Positions 34,436 to 43,048 are shown, counted from the first letter of the stretch. The stretch is 64,000 nucleotides of DNA from Sporosarcina sp. FSL K6-2383 (GCF_038618305.1 NZ_CP152017.1:3008501-3072500); one strand, 5' to 3'. Notes: a model not told the origin generated them from the letters alone. Numbers and translations: made by a program.

Positions 34436-34473
34436 TTGCGGATATCCGCAATTTTCGTTGCGGGTTTCCGCAA
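34436..34473. promoter_or_regulatory. ComA-box cluster 1 (two perfect sites)
   Basis: TTGCGG-ATAT-CCGCAA (34436-34451) and TTGCGG-GTTT-CCGCAA (34458-34473) are two perfect copies of the ComA recognition element, centred 22 bp apart, about two helical turns. Further half sites CCCGCAA and CCGCAA lie at 34413-34420 and 34403-34408. Strand is not defined by the palindromes, but the duplicate in cluster 2 points leftward. Recognition by ComA is inferred from the B. subtilis consensus and from comA nearby. Confidence 0.75.
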
Positions 34474-34504
34474 TGTTTTCCCCAAATACAACGATGAATG
34501 TTAT

Positions 34505-34578
34505 TTAGTCTTTGCTACTATTATTCCATTCTCTTGCCTTTACGACGGCTGCTGTTCTTGAATCCACCTCTAACTTTT
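34505..34578 (-). pseudogene. Fragment of a second comA (3' end only)
   Basis: About 24 codons read KLEVDSRTAAVVKAREWNNSSKD-stop. They match the intact ComA C-terminus (KLEVDSRTAAVVKAREL...) with high DNA identity that continues through the intergenic sequence and ComA boxes. Identity stops at 34578, where unrelated sequence and a hairpin element begin. It is the tail of a duplicated comA cut by a later rearrangement. Confidence 0.75.
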
Positions 34579-34592
34579 GACTAAAAATGTAA

Positions 34593-34664
34593 CAGTCACT
34601 CAAACAAACACGTTAATCTAAACAAACATATTTGTTCGAGTTTTCACGATTGAATGAGTGACTG
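34593..34664. repeat. 72-bp inverted-repeat element, copy B
   Basis: Outer arms CAGTCACTC/GAGTGACTG enclose AAACAAACATATTTGTT, which is the reverse complement of the centre of copy A. It lies exactly between the comA fragment and the transposase remnant, so it may be an IS end. Confidence 0.7.
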
Positions 34665-35029
34665 TGGTCGCCATATTTAAAGGGTCAACCGAAATAGTGG
34701 AAAGAAAATGGCTTGTAAAATTACTCTACAAGCCACTAAATAAAGTGAAAGCAATTTCCCTCCAACAAGTAGAAAATGTTGTTGAGAAATATCCACTAGT
34801 CGGTACATTAATTCACTTGGTTTGGCGTTTCAAAGAGATTCTCCAATCGGGAGATAAAAAGTTGTTACATACATGGATCACATAGGCTGCGATGCTCCCC
34901 TATAACAACGGATTAGCTGAAGGCAGCGCAAATAAATTAAAAACCATCAAACGTATCATGTATGGCAGAAACAGTTTTGAACTTCTACGAAATAAACTAT
35001 TATTGCTTGAATCTCGTAAATTCAACTAA
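34658..35029 (+). pseudogene. ISL3 family transposase remnant
   Basis: The reading frame gives ~75 codons, a TAG at about 34883, then continues in frame with YNNGLAEGSANKLKTIKRIM and YGRNSFELLRNKLLL to a TAA at 35027. This is the C-terminal signature of ISL3 transposases (SNG.xEGxxNxxKxxKRxxYG). The N-terminal DNA-binding part and catalytic Asp residues are absent and a stretch near the TAG seems deleted. The copy is inactive. Confidence 0.75.
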
Positions 35030-35311
35030 GGCTGGAAAGAACCGGTTTGACGCTTACCCTGTAAGGAAGAAAGTGTGCCCATAAAATCGCGGTTTTCGGC
35101 AATAAATCTGTCATCAACGAGCTGGTGTTGGATCACCCATCAGGGCAGAATTTCTGATCCTCAGAAGTCAATAGATTTATCTAGAGATGACTGTGCGATG
35201 TGGCAGTATACCTTTGATGTGAAAGTGAAAGCCTTTCAATGTGGATCGTAAGAGGGATTCCGTTCTTGCCCTTACGTGGATGTCTATTTATGTACACATT
35301 CTTTCGAACGG
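35030..35311. other. Intergenic stretch with no recognisable gene
   Basis: No open frame of note. A GTAAGAGGG/CCCTTAC inverted repeat lies at about 35247-35276. Some of it may be residual IS sequence. Confidence 0.4.
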
Positions 35312-35734
35312 TTAATTACGAATTTCATCATCTAAAAACTGAATTATAAATGATGATTCTTCAGTAGACATTTTCTTCTTATTACCTTTATACATGATGG
35401 AATCTTTAGAGACACCTATAGGATTATTCGCGTGTTTTCCATTATTGATGATATAAATATAATAGAGAGGCTTATCTATAACTTCATCTGCACTAGTTTT
35501 GTTAGATTTTAATTTTATCAAGAAAGAGGAAATCTTTTCAATACCAACCGTATCATCAATCACTACGTTTTCATTAGTGAGAATATCAAGAATTTCTATA
35601 TGAGCAATATTATTGGGGTTAATGTCCTCTTCCGTGAATAAAACCTGACTCTTGTTTGATTGTGTGTATATAAAATAAAGTAAAAATAAAATAAAAATAA
35701 TCAATATAACATTCCTTAAATTTCTCACTCTCAT
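35312..35734 (-). CDS. Membrane-anchored hypothetical protein, 140 residues
   Basis: A basic start (MRVRNLRN), one hydrophobic helix at about 9-24, then an extracytoplasmic domain of ~115 residues rich in Asn, Ile and Lys. AAGGCGGTG precedes the ATG. AT-rich codon use matches the island. It lies 115 bases downstream of the secreted 303-residue protein gene, in the same direction but past a terminator. It could be an immunity or accessory protein for that gene, on position alone. Confidence 0.6.
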   Translation of the reverse strand: MRVRNLRNVILIIFILFLLYFIYTQSNKSQVLFTEEDINPNNIAHIEILDILTNENVVIDDTVGIEKISSFLIKLKSNKTSADEVIDKPLYYIYIINNGKHANNPIGVSKDSIMYKGNKKKMSTEESSFIIQFLDDEIRN

Positions 35735-35772
35735 ATAAACACCGCCTTATCCTTTTTTTAAAAATAATAATT

Positions 35773-35806
35773 AAAGAATCCTAATCGGTATTGAATTAGG
35801 ATTCTA
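35773..35806 (-). terminator. Terminator after the secreted-protein gene
   Basis: AGAATCCTAAT pairs perfectly with ATTAGGATTCT around a ~10-base loop, followed on the minus strand by TTTAATTATT. Confidence 0.7.
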
Positions 35807-35849
35807 ATTTTGAGTTGTCATATCTTTTCTAAATACCGGACTTATATTA

Positions 35850-36761
35850 TTAATAGATTATATTTACGCCTTGAATTGATGCTCCATCATATGAATTTGA
35901 GATACCGGAGATACCAACATTAAATCCGGAATTAGTAATGCCAACACCTGTTATTTTTGCAGTTGACCATGTATGTGTCCAATGTGTACGTGCCTGTGTG
36001 TTGACCCTGCCTAAAAACTGTGGCCAAACTGTTATATATGCTTTATCCCAAGTATATTCATATGCTATAGTACCATATATATAGTCTTGAGCTTTATAAT
36101 AAACCCCTTGAGGCTGACTTTTTTCAGGATATAAATTAGAGTTATATCCTTTGTTGTAGTTATCAGCAGTGTAAAAAGAAGAAGTACTTATATCAATATT
36201 GGTAGAATTCGAGAAATATATCCCAAGTCCATCATCTCCACCCACAGCTGCTGCTGCAAATGTCGGTCTATGTTTCAACCAGTAAGGTTCACCCCAACTA
36301 TCTTTTTTCCAAGTGGCACTCCCTTGAATAAAATATCCCTGTGAAGATTGATAAATGACAGGTTTATTAATAGCTATCTCGCTTACAGGAGGTGATGCCA
36401 TTGGGCTAATTCCCAAATCTGATTCATTTTCACTTACCCGTTTAATGCCGTACTTTTCGATCTTTTCATCTATTTTCGCTTGAATAGTATCTTTGAATTC
36501 TACTGTGTCTTCGAGATAACCGCCGTTTAATGTACGATACATAGATGCTAATTCAATGTATGCTTCATCTCTTGCTTCCATGTCTGCTTCAATAACAATT
36601 AATTCAATTTCTTTTTGCTCTTTTGTAGGTGGAGTATACTTATACTCATCTTGACGTTTAGTATCTTTTAGATTATCTGTAACTTCCAGCGTGCTTGCCA
36701 GCGTACTTGTCGTTAAGGAAAAGGACAAGATAATTACTAAAGTTCCTAATAATTTTTTCAT
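35850..36761 (-). CDS. Secreted protein of unknown function, candidate ComA target
   Basis: A 303-residue protein with a clear signal peptide (MKKLLGTLVIILSFSLTTST, cleavage likely after LAS). A charged helical propeptide-like region follows (about 28-115, rich in Glu/Lys). The C-terminal ~180 residues are rich in Tyr, Trp, Ser, Asn and Gly and look beta-structured (GYFIQGSATWKKDSWGEPYW, THWTHTWSTAKITGVG). No Cys, no known catalytic motif and no lipobox. A tandem pair of ComA boxes lies ~300 bases upstream with no gene between, so quorum control is likely. No family recognised; toxin, adhesin and matrix protein are all possible. Confidence 0.8.
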   Translation of the reverse strand: MKKLLGTLVIILSFSLTTSTLASTLEVTDNLKDTKRQDEYKYTPPTKEQKEIELIVIEADMEARDEAYIELASMYRTLNGGYLEDTVEFKDTIQAKIDEKIEKYGIKRVSENESDLGISPMASPPVSEIAINKPVIYQSSQGYFIQGSATWKKDSWGEPYWLKHRPTFAAAAVGGDDGLGIYFSNSTNIDISTSSFYTADNYNKGYNSNLYPEKSQPQGVYYKAQDYIYGTIAYEYTWDKAYITVWPQFLGRVNTQARTHWTHTWSTAKITGVGITNSGFNVGISGISNSYDGASIQGVNIIY

Positions 36762-37065
36762 GTTTTTTTCCTCCCGTTTTTTATTATGACAACTCCTGCA
36801 TAACTCAACTTTCGCACCTAAATATAGTGATTTAAGCCCAGTGATTCTAAGGCGTACTTGATATTCCTTCCCGTTCTTGTCATACGTAAAAAACGAAAAT
36901 GAAGTTTAAGACACTTTTTGAGCGTTTGCTAATCTTGATGGCCATCAAACCAGTATGAGGACAAATATAAATTCCTAATACATCATAGCAGCTGCTTACA
37001 AATAACCTTAACACAAGCCTTCAAATTGCACACCGCAAGTTTCCCGCAATAATCAGCAAAAAAAA

Positions 37066-37103
37066 TTGCGGAACTCCGCAATTTTCGTTGCGCGGTTCCG
37101 CAA
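37066..37103. promoter_or_regulatory. ComA-box cluster 2, between comA and the secreted-protein gene
   Basis: TTGCGG-AACT-CCGCAA (37066-37081, perfect) and TTGCGC-GGTT-CCGCAA (37088-37103, one mismatch) have the same 22-bp spacing as cluster 1. Half sites CCCGCAA and CCGCAA follow at 37043-37049 and 37033-37038. The likely target reads leftward, to the gene starting at 36761. The rest of 36762-37065 holds no gene, and a -10-like TATGAT lies near 36988 on the minus strand without a good -35, as at activator-dependent promoters. Confidence 0.75.
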
Positions 37104-37134
37104 TATTTTTCGCAAATACAACAATGAATGATAC

Positions 37135-37773
37135 TCAGTCTATGCTAATACTGTTCAATTCCCTTGCCTTTACAACGGCTGCTGTTCTTGAATCTACCTC
37201 TAACTTTTTAAACACACTTGATAAATGATATTCTATCGTTCTAGGGCTCTGAAACATCGCATCAGCTATTTCTATATTTGTTTTTCCGTGCGCTACTTGT
37301 TCAAGAATGTTCCATTCTTTTTCAGTTAAAAGATTTGTCTTCATTTGCATCGTCTGAAAAAGATTATTCCCTTTTCTTAGTTGTTGAAGAAGGTGAATTG
37401 GAATGACCGCATCATTCTCTAACAAACCTCGTATTGTCTTCATCATCTGTTCTTCTGAATCTGTTTTACTGAGAAAACCTACTATACCCGTTTCAATTAA
37501 AGAATTGAAATATTCTTCGAGCTCATACCCTGTATAAATGATTATTTTGGCTAGAGGATCTAGTTCAATCACTCTCTTAGCCAAATCATGACCATTCATT
37601 TCTGGCATCTTCAAGTCAAATATGTATATATCAAAACTCGCTTTCTTTATAAGGTCTAGAGCATCATCTCCACTATTTGCGGTTTCCACTTGAAAATTTT
37701 TTTCTTTCTCCAACATTAGCTTTGTTCCTGCCGCCACTGCTATATGATCGTCTACGATTAAAATCCTTTCCAT
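37135..37773 (-). CDS. comA: ComA-like response regulator (NarL/LuxR type)
   Basis: Two-domain regulator of 212 residues. The receiver has the acidic pair in ILIVDDH, phospho-acceptor Asp53 in YIFDLKMPEMNG and the Lys in GFLSKTD. The LuxR helix-turn-helix is at about 145-205 (LTEKEWNILEQVAHGKTNIE, SPRTIEYHLSSVFKKL). ATG 37773 lies eight bases after TAGGAG. It is divergent from comQXP, whereas in B. subtilis comA follows comP on the same strand. Naming rests on the neighbours and on ComA boxes near both the gene and its fragment. Confidence 0.88.
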   Translation of the reverse strand: MERILIVDDHIAVAAGTKLMLEKEKNFQVETANSGDDALDLIKKASFDIYIFDLKMPEMNGHDLAKRVIELDPLAKIIIYTGYELEEYFNSLIETGIVGFLSKTDSEEQMMKTIRGLLENDAVIPIHLLQQLRKGNNLFQTMQMKTNLLTEKEWNILEQVAHGKTNIEIADAMFQSPRTIEYHLSSVFKKLEVDSRTAAVVKARELNSISID

Positions 37774-37889
37774 CTCACATCTCCTAGTATAAATACTTTT
37801 ATTTGCTTCCATTATTTAAAATGTATTATATAATGAAAATTATACCATATTTAGTGGTTATAATTTCCTGCAAGTATAATTACCACGAA

Positions 37890-38804
37890 GTGAAGGAGAG
37901 GGTTATCTTATCTGATTACAACATCAAAGAACGAATGATTCAAGAAGTCCATAACCATTTTCATCAAAGTAACTTAAATGACATGGCCATCCAATCCATT
38001 AGGCATAAGAAACAAGAAGGTTTTTTATTTGGGGAGCTTACCCTGCTACACCACGAAATGTTTGGTGGCACTTCCTCTGCTATTGGACAGGCTGCTGCTG
38101 CAGTGGAATTACTCATATTGTCATTCGATCTTTTTGATGATTTACAAGATGATGATAGTTTTGGTACCCCATGGAGTACATGGGATACCGCTTTAACATT
38201 GAATCTAGCACTAGGTTTATTGCAATTAAGTTCAAAAATAATGCATGAAATTCAATTTCCGAATGATGGTTGGAAATATTTTGACCGTTTAAATCTTATG
38301 TCCATTAACGGTCAGCATGGTGATATTTTAAATAGTATTGAAACAGAAGAACAATATCTGCATATCACTGCTCAAAAAGCAGGCTCCCTTGTTGCGATGG
38401 CTAGTTTGATTGGAACGAGTTTAGCAACAGAACAGTATCATGATATCGTTGAAAACTACTGTATACAATTAGGCATTGCAGAACAAATAAAAAATGATTT
38501 GAATGATATTTTATCCGTTGAAAAAAGTGATTGGTTTTTACGAAAAAAATCACTTCCTATCCTTTACTTATTCGATAATAATATAGAATCAGATATTCTA
38601 TATTATTATAAAGAAACAGTATCATTCGATGAGCTTCAAACGAAAAAAGAATTAGTCAAAGAAATACTATTTGACTCAGGTTCGATGATGTATGCACAAG
38701 TCATTTTGCGTAAACATCAGTTAGCTGCATTAGACCAACTACACTCTCTTCCCATTGATAATATGTACAAAGAAAAACTTACACATTTATTCAAAACCAA
38801 TTAA
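37890..38804 (+). CDS. comQ: ComQ-like isoprenyl transferase
   Basis: Prenylates the tryptophan of the ComX precursor and is needed for its export and cleavage. The all-helical polyprenyl synthase fold shows the first Asp-rich motif LFDDLQDDD, while the second Asp-rich motif of true chain-elongating enzymes is weak (KNDLND), as in ComQ. The start is uncertain. A strong AAGGAGAGGG (37893-37902) points to an AUC at 37905, GTG 37890 is the nearest standard start in frame, and ATG 37935 gives about the B. subtilis length but has no ribosome site. Directly followed by comX. Confidence 0.88.
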   Translation: MKERVILSDYNIKERMIQEVHNHFHQSNLNDMAIQSIRHKKQEGFLFGELTLLHHEMFGGTSSAIGQAAAAVELLILSFDLFDDLQDDDSFGTPWSTWDTALTLNLALGLLQLSSKIMHEIQFPNDGWKYFDRLNLMSINGQHGDILNSIETEEQYLHITAQKAGSLVAMASLIGTSLATEQYHDIVENYCIQLGIAEQIKNDLNDILSVEKSDWFLRKKSLPILYLFDNNIESDILYYYKETVSFDELQTKKELVKEILFDSGSMMYAQVILRKHQLAALDQLHSLPIDNMYKEKLTHLFKTN

Positions 38805-38822
38805 AAAGGAGATTACCATACT

Positions 38823-38984
38823 ATGTCTAAAATCATTCAATACCTTACCCAAAATCCCACTCTGATTCCATTATTTTTAAATGAAAAAATTTGTTTTGTT
38901 GGATTAGAAAATGATGTGGATAGAAAAGCATTGGTTGATGTTCTTACTGCAGAAGTCACAAGTGAACCTGTATTTTGGAAATAA
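38823..38984 (+). CDS. comX: ComX pheromone precursor
   Basis: A 53-residue peptide starting MSKIIQYLTQNPTLIP behind AAAAGGAG and ending EPVFWK. ComX precursors have a short conserved N-terminus and a single Trp near the C-terminus that ComQ modifies. Here Trp52 is the only Trp and is next to last, recalling the FWEQ ending of one B. subtilis pherotype. The gene sits exactly between comQ and comP with 18- and 6-base gaps. The mature peptide length and the prenyl group are not predictable. Confidence 0.9.
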   Translation: MSKIIQYLTQNPTLIPLFLNEKICFVGLENDVDRKALVDVLTAEVTSEPVFWK

Positions 38985-38990
38985 ATTCCT

Positions 38991-41312
38991 TTGCAATTAT
39001 CAACCAAGTATTTCTATACTAAGATATTTCCAATGTTTTTTTCTCTACTGTTAGCTATTTATTTCATTTACATCTCAGCTAACTTTCCTTACTTCCACAC
39101 AAAAGTGAACATGAATGATCAAGGGGAATTTATCGTTACAAATGTTGATAAAAATGGAGCTGGATTTGAAGCAGGAATTAGGAAAAATGATGTCATCTTA
39201 AAAATCAATGGCGAAAGACCAGAAGACCATTTCACCTTTAAAAAATATACGAAGATTGAGCAAGTAAAAAAGGTTGAATTTAAACATGGTACAGAAATTC
39301 AGACGGAAGTATTGACACAACACTATTCATTTAAAGAAAATATGAGTTACTTATTTTTCCCAAGCATTGTATTTATTATCTGCCTTGTTTTAAGTTTTAT
39401 CATCACTAGGCATAGAGATAAAAACAATCTCACTGTATTATTATCCTATTTTCTTTTGGTATTTGGATTGGGTTATGTAGGCGCAGGTGCTTCCTCCAGG
39501 GGAGATTTATTAGCAAGGATTATCATATCCTTTTCTCTTGTTTTATCTCCCGTGATTTTATTGCATCTCCTTACTGGTTTATTTACAAGTCTACGAATAA
39601 AACAAATTTTCAAATGGCGTATCCGCTGGTTTTATGTTATTTCCTTATGTTTGACTGGAGCTGCTGCGACACATGAGCTCTCAAATGTCTATTACTCATT
39701 TATCGACAATGTATTGCTCTTGTTCTTTCTTGTGACAGTCATTGTTATTATTAGCATGTTAACTATGACCTATTATAATAATAGACAGTCAGCATCAAGC
39801 CCAACTATTAAAGTACTGCTAGTTGGAATTTTCCTTTCTTTTTCTCCATTTCTTTTTTTGTATGTCCTTCTTGACTTAGTATTTGGTTTTTCAGTTATTA
39901 ATCCTGAGATCACACTGATGTTCTTTCTTATTTTACCATTTACAATCCTTTATTTGATTCGTAAGGAACACATAATTGATATTGATTTCCTCTTACACTG
40001 GTTAAAAAAAGATTTTTTATTTTCAATATTGGCAGGGTTTCTTTTCTTTATCATCACAACTGCCACTTCTTTAGATCAGAAGATACTAAATTCAGTCTAT
40101 GTATCAGGCATTTGTTTACTCATTTTCACGCTTAAAAACCCGATGTTTTTCAAAAGTACATCGAGATTCAGTCAGTCAAATTCAAACTTTCAACAACAAC
40201 TACAACATTACTTTAAAAGGGCTAGAAATGATTCATCTTACTTACAATTAATAGAAACCATTACAGATGAAATCCACAAAGTTATTCCTGAAATTAAGAC
40301 CATACACCATTTCGAGTTAAATAAAACATCCAAAGCCATTCATATGGATGATCCAAATTCCTTTATGCTCGTTGAACCTTTCACAGAGCTATTAGTAAGT
40401 AAACATTCCTCGATAGGTTCCATTATTTTTCTGAAGCGTGGATTTTGTTTATTGATCCATGAAAATCAAGATACTTCATTCTATCTGTTTTGTAGCGATA
40501 AGAATAACCGAACGAGTTTAAATCCAGTTGAACAAACTTGGTTAGAAACACTTGCAAGTTATAGTCATGTCCTATTGACGAACCAGTATACGATTGACAA
40601 TGTCATCCAAGAGCTACATCATTTAAAAGAGAATGATGCTTATTCTTCAAAGTGGTTATCCAACTTTTTATTTTCTTATACGGAAAAAGAAAGAGTTCGC
40701 TTAGCTGGTGATTTACATGACGTAGTTTTGCAAGAGTTAATAGTTATTAACAGAGGATTAGAAAGTGTTCTCAAGGAAGATTTATCTAATAATGTACACA
40801 CAGAAATTTATGCAGTACGTGAAAAAGTGCTCGATTGCATTCATACGACACGGGAAACATGCAATCAATTATCACCTCCCTTTTTAATGGAGTTCGGGCT
40901 CATTCAAGCAATTGAGCAACTGATTAAAAGAATTCATTTGCAGGCGAATTTCCATGTTCAATTCACTTATAAAGACTTCGATAATCAGTTGTTACAAGAG
41001 GAGTCTGTCATTGCACTCTACCGCATTACCCAGGAGCTACTGACAAATGCGATGAAACATTCACAAGCTACAGCAGTCACGCTGTTATTAACGCATGAAA
41101 ATAATCATATACACTTATTTTACTCTGATAATGGAATAGGTCTGGACGTTAGCCAACTAGAGCATCGCTCCTTACAGTTCAGTGGACTTATTGGGATTAA
41201 AGAGAGGGTTAAAGGTTTGGATGGTACCATCCAGTTTGCGGCAAATGATGGTTTGCAACTTACGATTTATCTACCTGAAGAAGTGATGACTTCTGTCCCC
41301 TTTATAGGATGA
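38991..41312 (+). CDS. comP: ComP-like membrane sensor histidine kinase
   Basis: Receptor for the ComX pheromone, 773 residues. After an N-terminal helix comes an extracellular PDZ-like segment (about 35-105, NGAGFEAGIRKNDVILKING), then about eight hydrophobic segments to residue ~380. The cytoplasmic part has a HisKA_3 dimer domain with RLAGDLHDVVLQE (His576), then an ATPase domain with LLTNAMKHSQA (Asn686) and SDNGIGLD (Asp713). The layout matches ComP, including the PDZ-like loop. TTG 38991 six bases after the comX stop is the assumed start; a Met at codon 15 is an alternative. Confidence 0.92.
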   Translation: MQLSTKYFYTKIFPMFFSLLLAIYFIYISANFPYFHTKVNMNDQGEFIVTNVDKNGAGFEAGIRKNDVILKINGERPEDHFTFKKYTKIEQVKKVEFKHGTEIQTEVLTQHYSFKENMSYLFFPSIVFIICLVLSFIITRHRDKNNLTVLLSYFLLVFGLGYVGAGASSRGDLLARIIISFSLVLSPVILLHLLTGLFTSLRIKQIFKWRIRWFYVISLCLTGAAATHELSNVYYSFIDNVLLLFFLVTVIVIISMLTMTYYNNRQSASSPTIKVLLVGIFLSFSPFLFLYVLLDLVFGFSVINPEITLMFFLILPFTILYLIRKEHIIDIDFLLHWLKKDFLFSILAGFLFFIITTATSLDQKILNSVYVSGICLLIFTLKNPMFFKSTSRFSQSNSNFQQQLQHYFKRARNDSSYLQLIETITDEIHKVIPEIKTIHHFELNKTSKAIHMDDPNSFMLVEPFTELLVSKHSSIGSIIFLKRGFCLLIHENQDTSFYLFCSDKNNRTSLNPVEQTWLETLASYSHVLLTNQYTIDNVIQELHHLKENDAYSSKWLSNFLFSYTEKERVRLAGDLHDVVLQELIVINRGLESVLKEDLSNNVHTEIYAVREKVLDCIHTTRETCNQLSPPFLMEFGLIQAIEQLIKRIHLQANFHVQFTYKDFDNQLLQEESVIALYRITQELLTNAMKHSQATAVTLLLTHENNHIHLFYSDNGIGLDVSQLEHRSLQFSGLIGIKERVKGLDGTIQFAANDGLQLTIYLPEEVMTSVPFIG

Positions 41313-41458
41313 ACATATGAATAACTTTATAAATCAGGCATAGGCGCCTTCCATAAAGTAGCCTAGGTTATGGTGATTGACATCCCTAAGGGAAGGATAT
41401 AGTTCAATAATTCCTTAGGACCGTAGCTAATTTATTGAAATGATTTTTTCCTATCTAT
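41313..41458. other. Intergenic stretch after comP
   Basis: No gene seen. A CCTAAGG/CCTTAGG inverted repeat with a ~21-base loop lies at 41391-41422. Confidence 0.4.
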
Positions 41459-41509
41459 AAAAAAAGGCACAGCAAACGGGTTCGTCCCCGCTAACTGTGC
41501 TTTTTTCTT
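41459..41509 (-). terminator. metK terminator
   Basis: AAAAAGGCACAG/CTGTGCTTTTTT with an inner CGGG/CCCG stem directly follows the metK stop; it can also stop comP transcripts. Confidence 0.8.
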
Positions 41510-41514
41510 TACAA

Positions 41515-42711
41515 TTACTGCGCCGCTTGTTCCTTCAAAGCAGCAGCTCTATCTGTTTGCTCCCATGGTAATTCAATGTCTGTACGGCCGAAGTGACCAT
41601 ATGCAGCTGTTTGTTTATAAATTGGACGACGTAGGTCGAGCATTTTGATGATGCCGGCTGGACGAAGATCGAATAATCCGCGTACAAGCTCTACCAATTT
41701 GCTTTCTGCTACTGTGCCTGTTCCGAATGTATCAATCGAAATCGATACAGGTTGCGCTACGCCGATTGCGTAAGCAAGTTGGACTTCACAACGATCTGCA
41801 AGGCCTGCTGCGACGATGTTTTTCGCCACATAACGAGCGGCATACGAAGCAGAACGGTCCACTTTTGTTGCATCTTTTCCAGAGAACGCGCCGCCACCAT
41901 GACGTGCGTATCCACCGTATGTGTCCACGATGATTTTACGGCCTGTTAGACCCGCATCTCCTTGTGGTCCACCAATGACAAAACGGCCTGTTGGGTTAAT
42001 GAAGTATTTCGTATTGTCGTCAATCAATTCCGCTGGGACTACCGCGTCAATGACAACTTCTTTTATGTCATGTTGAATTTGCTCAAGCGTCACTTCTGGA
42101 TGGTGTTGCGTTGAAATGACAATTGTATCGATTCGAACTGGGTTATTCTGTTCATCATACTCAACTGTCACTTGCGTTTTCCCATCAGGGCGTAAGTAAT
42201 CTAGCGTCTCATCTTTACGCACTTGTGCAAGACGACGTGATAGTTTATGCGATAGACTAATTGGGAGTGGCATTAATTCTGGTGTTTCATTACAAGCGTA
42301 ACCGAACATCAAACCTTGGTCACCTGCACCGATTGCTTCAAGTTCCTCGTCTGTCATAGACCCTTCGCGCGCTTCCAGTGCTTGGTCAACGCCCGCAGCG
42401 ATGTCAGCTGATTGTTCGTCGATCGCCGTAAGGACTGCTGATGTTTCCCAATCAAAACCATATTTCGCACGTGTGTAACCAATTTCCTTCACTGTTTCAC
42501 GCACTACTTTTGGGATATCCACATAAGTCGTTGTCGTAATTTCCCCTGCCACTAGGACAAGCCCAGTCGTAATCGTTGTTTCACATGCGACACGCGCATT
42601 TGGATCTTCTGCTAAAATTGCATCTAAAATAGCATCCGAAATTTGGTCACACATTTTGTCAGGATGTCCTTCTGTTACTGATTCTGATGTAAATAGTCGA
42701 CGATTTGTCAT
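41515..42711 (-). CDS. metK: S-adenosylmethionine synthase
   Basis: Makes SAM from ATP and methionine as a cytoplasmic homotetramer. The 398 residues carry [20 protein letters not shown] at the start, the ATP-binding [12 protein letters not shown] and the phosphate-binding [16 protein letters not shown]. The ATG lies behind GGAGG. A SAM-I riboswitch controls it from upstream. Synteny with pckA divergent to it matches B. subtilis. Confidence 0.97.
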   Translation of the reverse strand: MTNRRLFTSESVTEGHPDKMCDQISDAILDAILAEDPNARVACETTITTGLVLVAGEITTTTYVDIPKVVRETVKEIGYTRAKYGFDWETSAVLTAIDEQSADIAAGVDQALEAREGSMTDEELEAIGAGDQGLMFGYACNETPELMPLPISLSHKLSRRLAQVRKDETLDYLRPDGKTQVTVEYDEQNNPVRIDTIVISTQHHPEVTLEQIQHDIKEVVIDAVVPAELIDDNTKYFINPTGRFVIGGPQGDAGLTGRKIIVDTYGGYARHGGGAFSGKDATKVDRSASYAARYVAKNIVAAGLADRCEVQLAYAIGVAQPVSISIDTFGTGTVAESKLVELVRGLFDLRPAGIIKMLDLRRPIYKQTAAYGHFGRTDIELPWEQTDRAAALKEQAAQ

Positions 42712-42841
42712 GTTGGTTCCTCCTATATCCTACGAGATTGATACGGTACTCATATGTCCCATGTAGAGTCCCAATTCCTATAGGGAAAGGAACTACAAGC
42801 CACTGCGAGCTCTATACACGAGGATAAAGGGCAATTTCATA

Positions 42842-43048
42842 TAAAAAGCCCATCACTCAGTATTAACTACATAAGTGAAGGGCATAATTTCGAAAGCACC
42901 TTTCACTCTTATCATCCAAAATATCTATCTGTATCCAGATAAATACCTTGCTACAGGTTTGGCACCTTCGCGCAGACAACATGGTCATTGCAGGTTGCCG
43001 GGTTTCATAGGGCCTGACCCCTCCACCAGCTCGGGATAAGAGTATCCG
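42842..43048 (-). promoter_or_regulatory. SAM-I riboswitch (S-box) upstream of metK
   Basis: On the minus strand TCTTATCCCGAGCTGGTGGA starts P1/P2, followed by GCCCTATGAAACCCGGCAAC, the most conserved S-box segment, and then GAAGGTGCCAAACCTG. P1 closes with GGATGATAAGAG. A terminator CCCTTCACT...AGTGATGGGC with TTTTT lies at about 42842-42886. SAM binding should end transcription before metK. Confidence 0.93.

Noticed and set aside
36780..37030. A further gene between ComA boxes and the secreted-protein gene
   Set aside because: No frame with a start and ribosome site on the minus strand; this is a long promoter or leader region.
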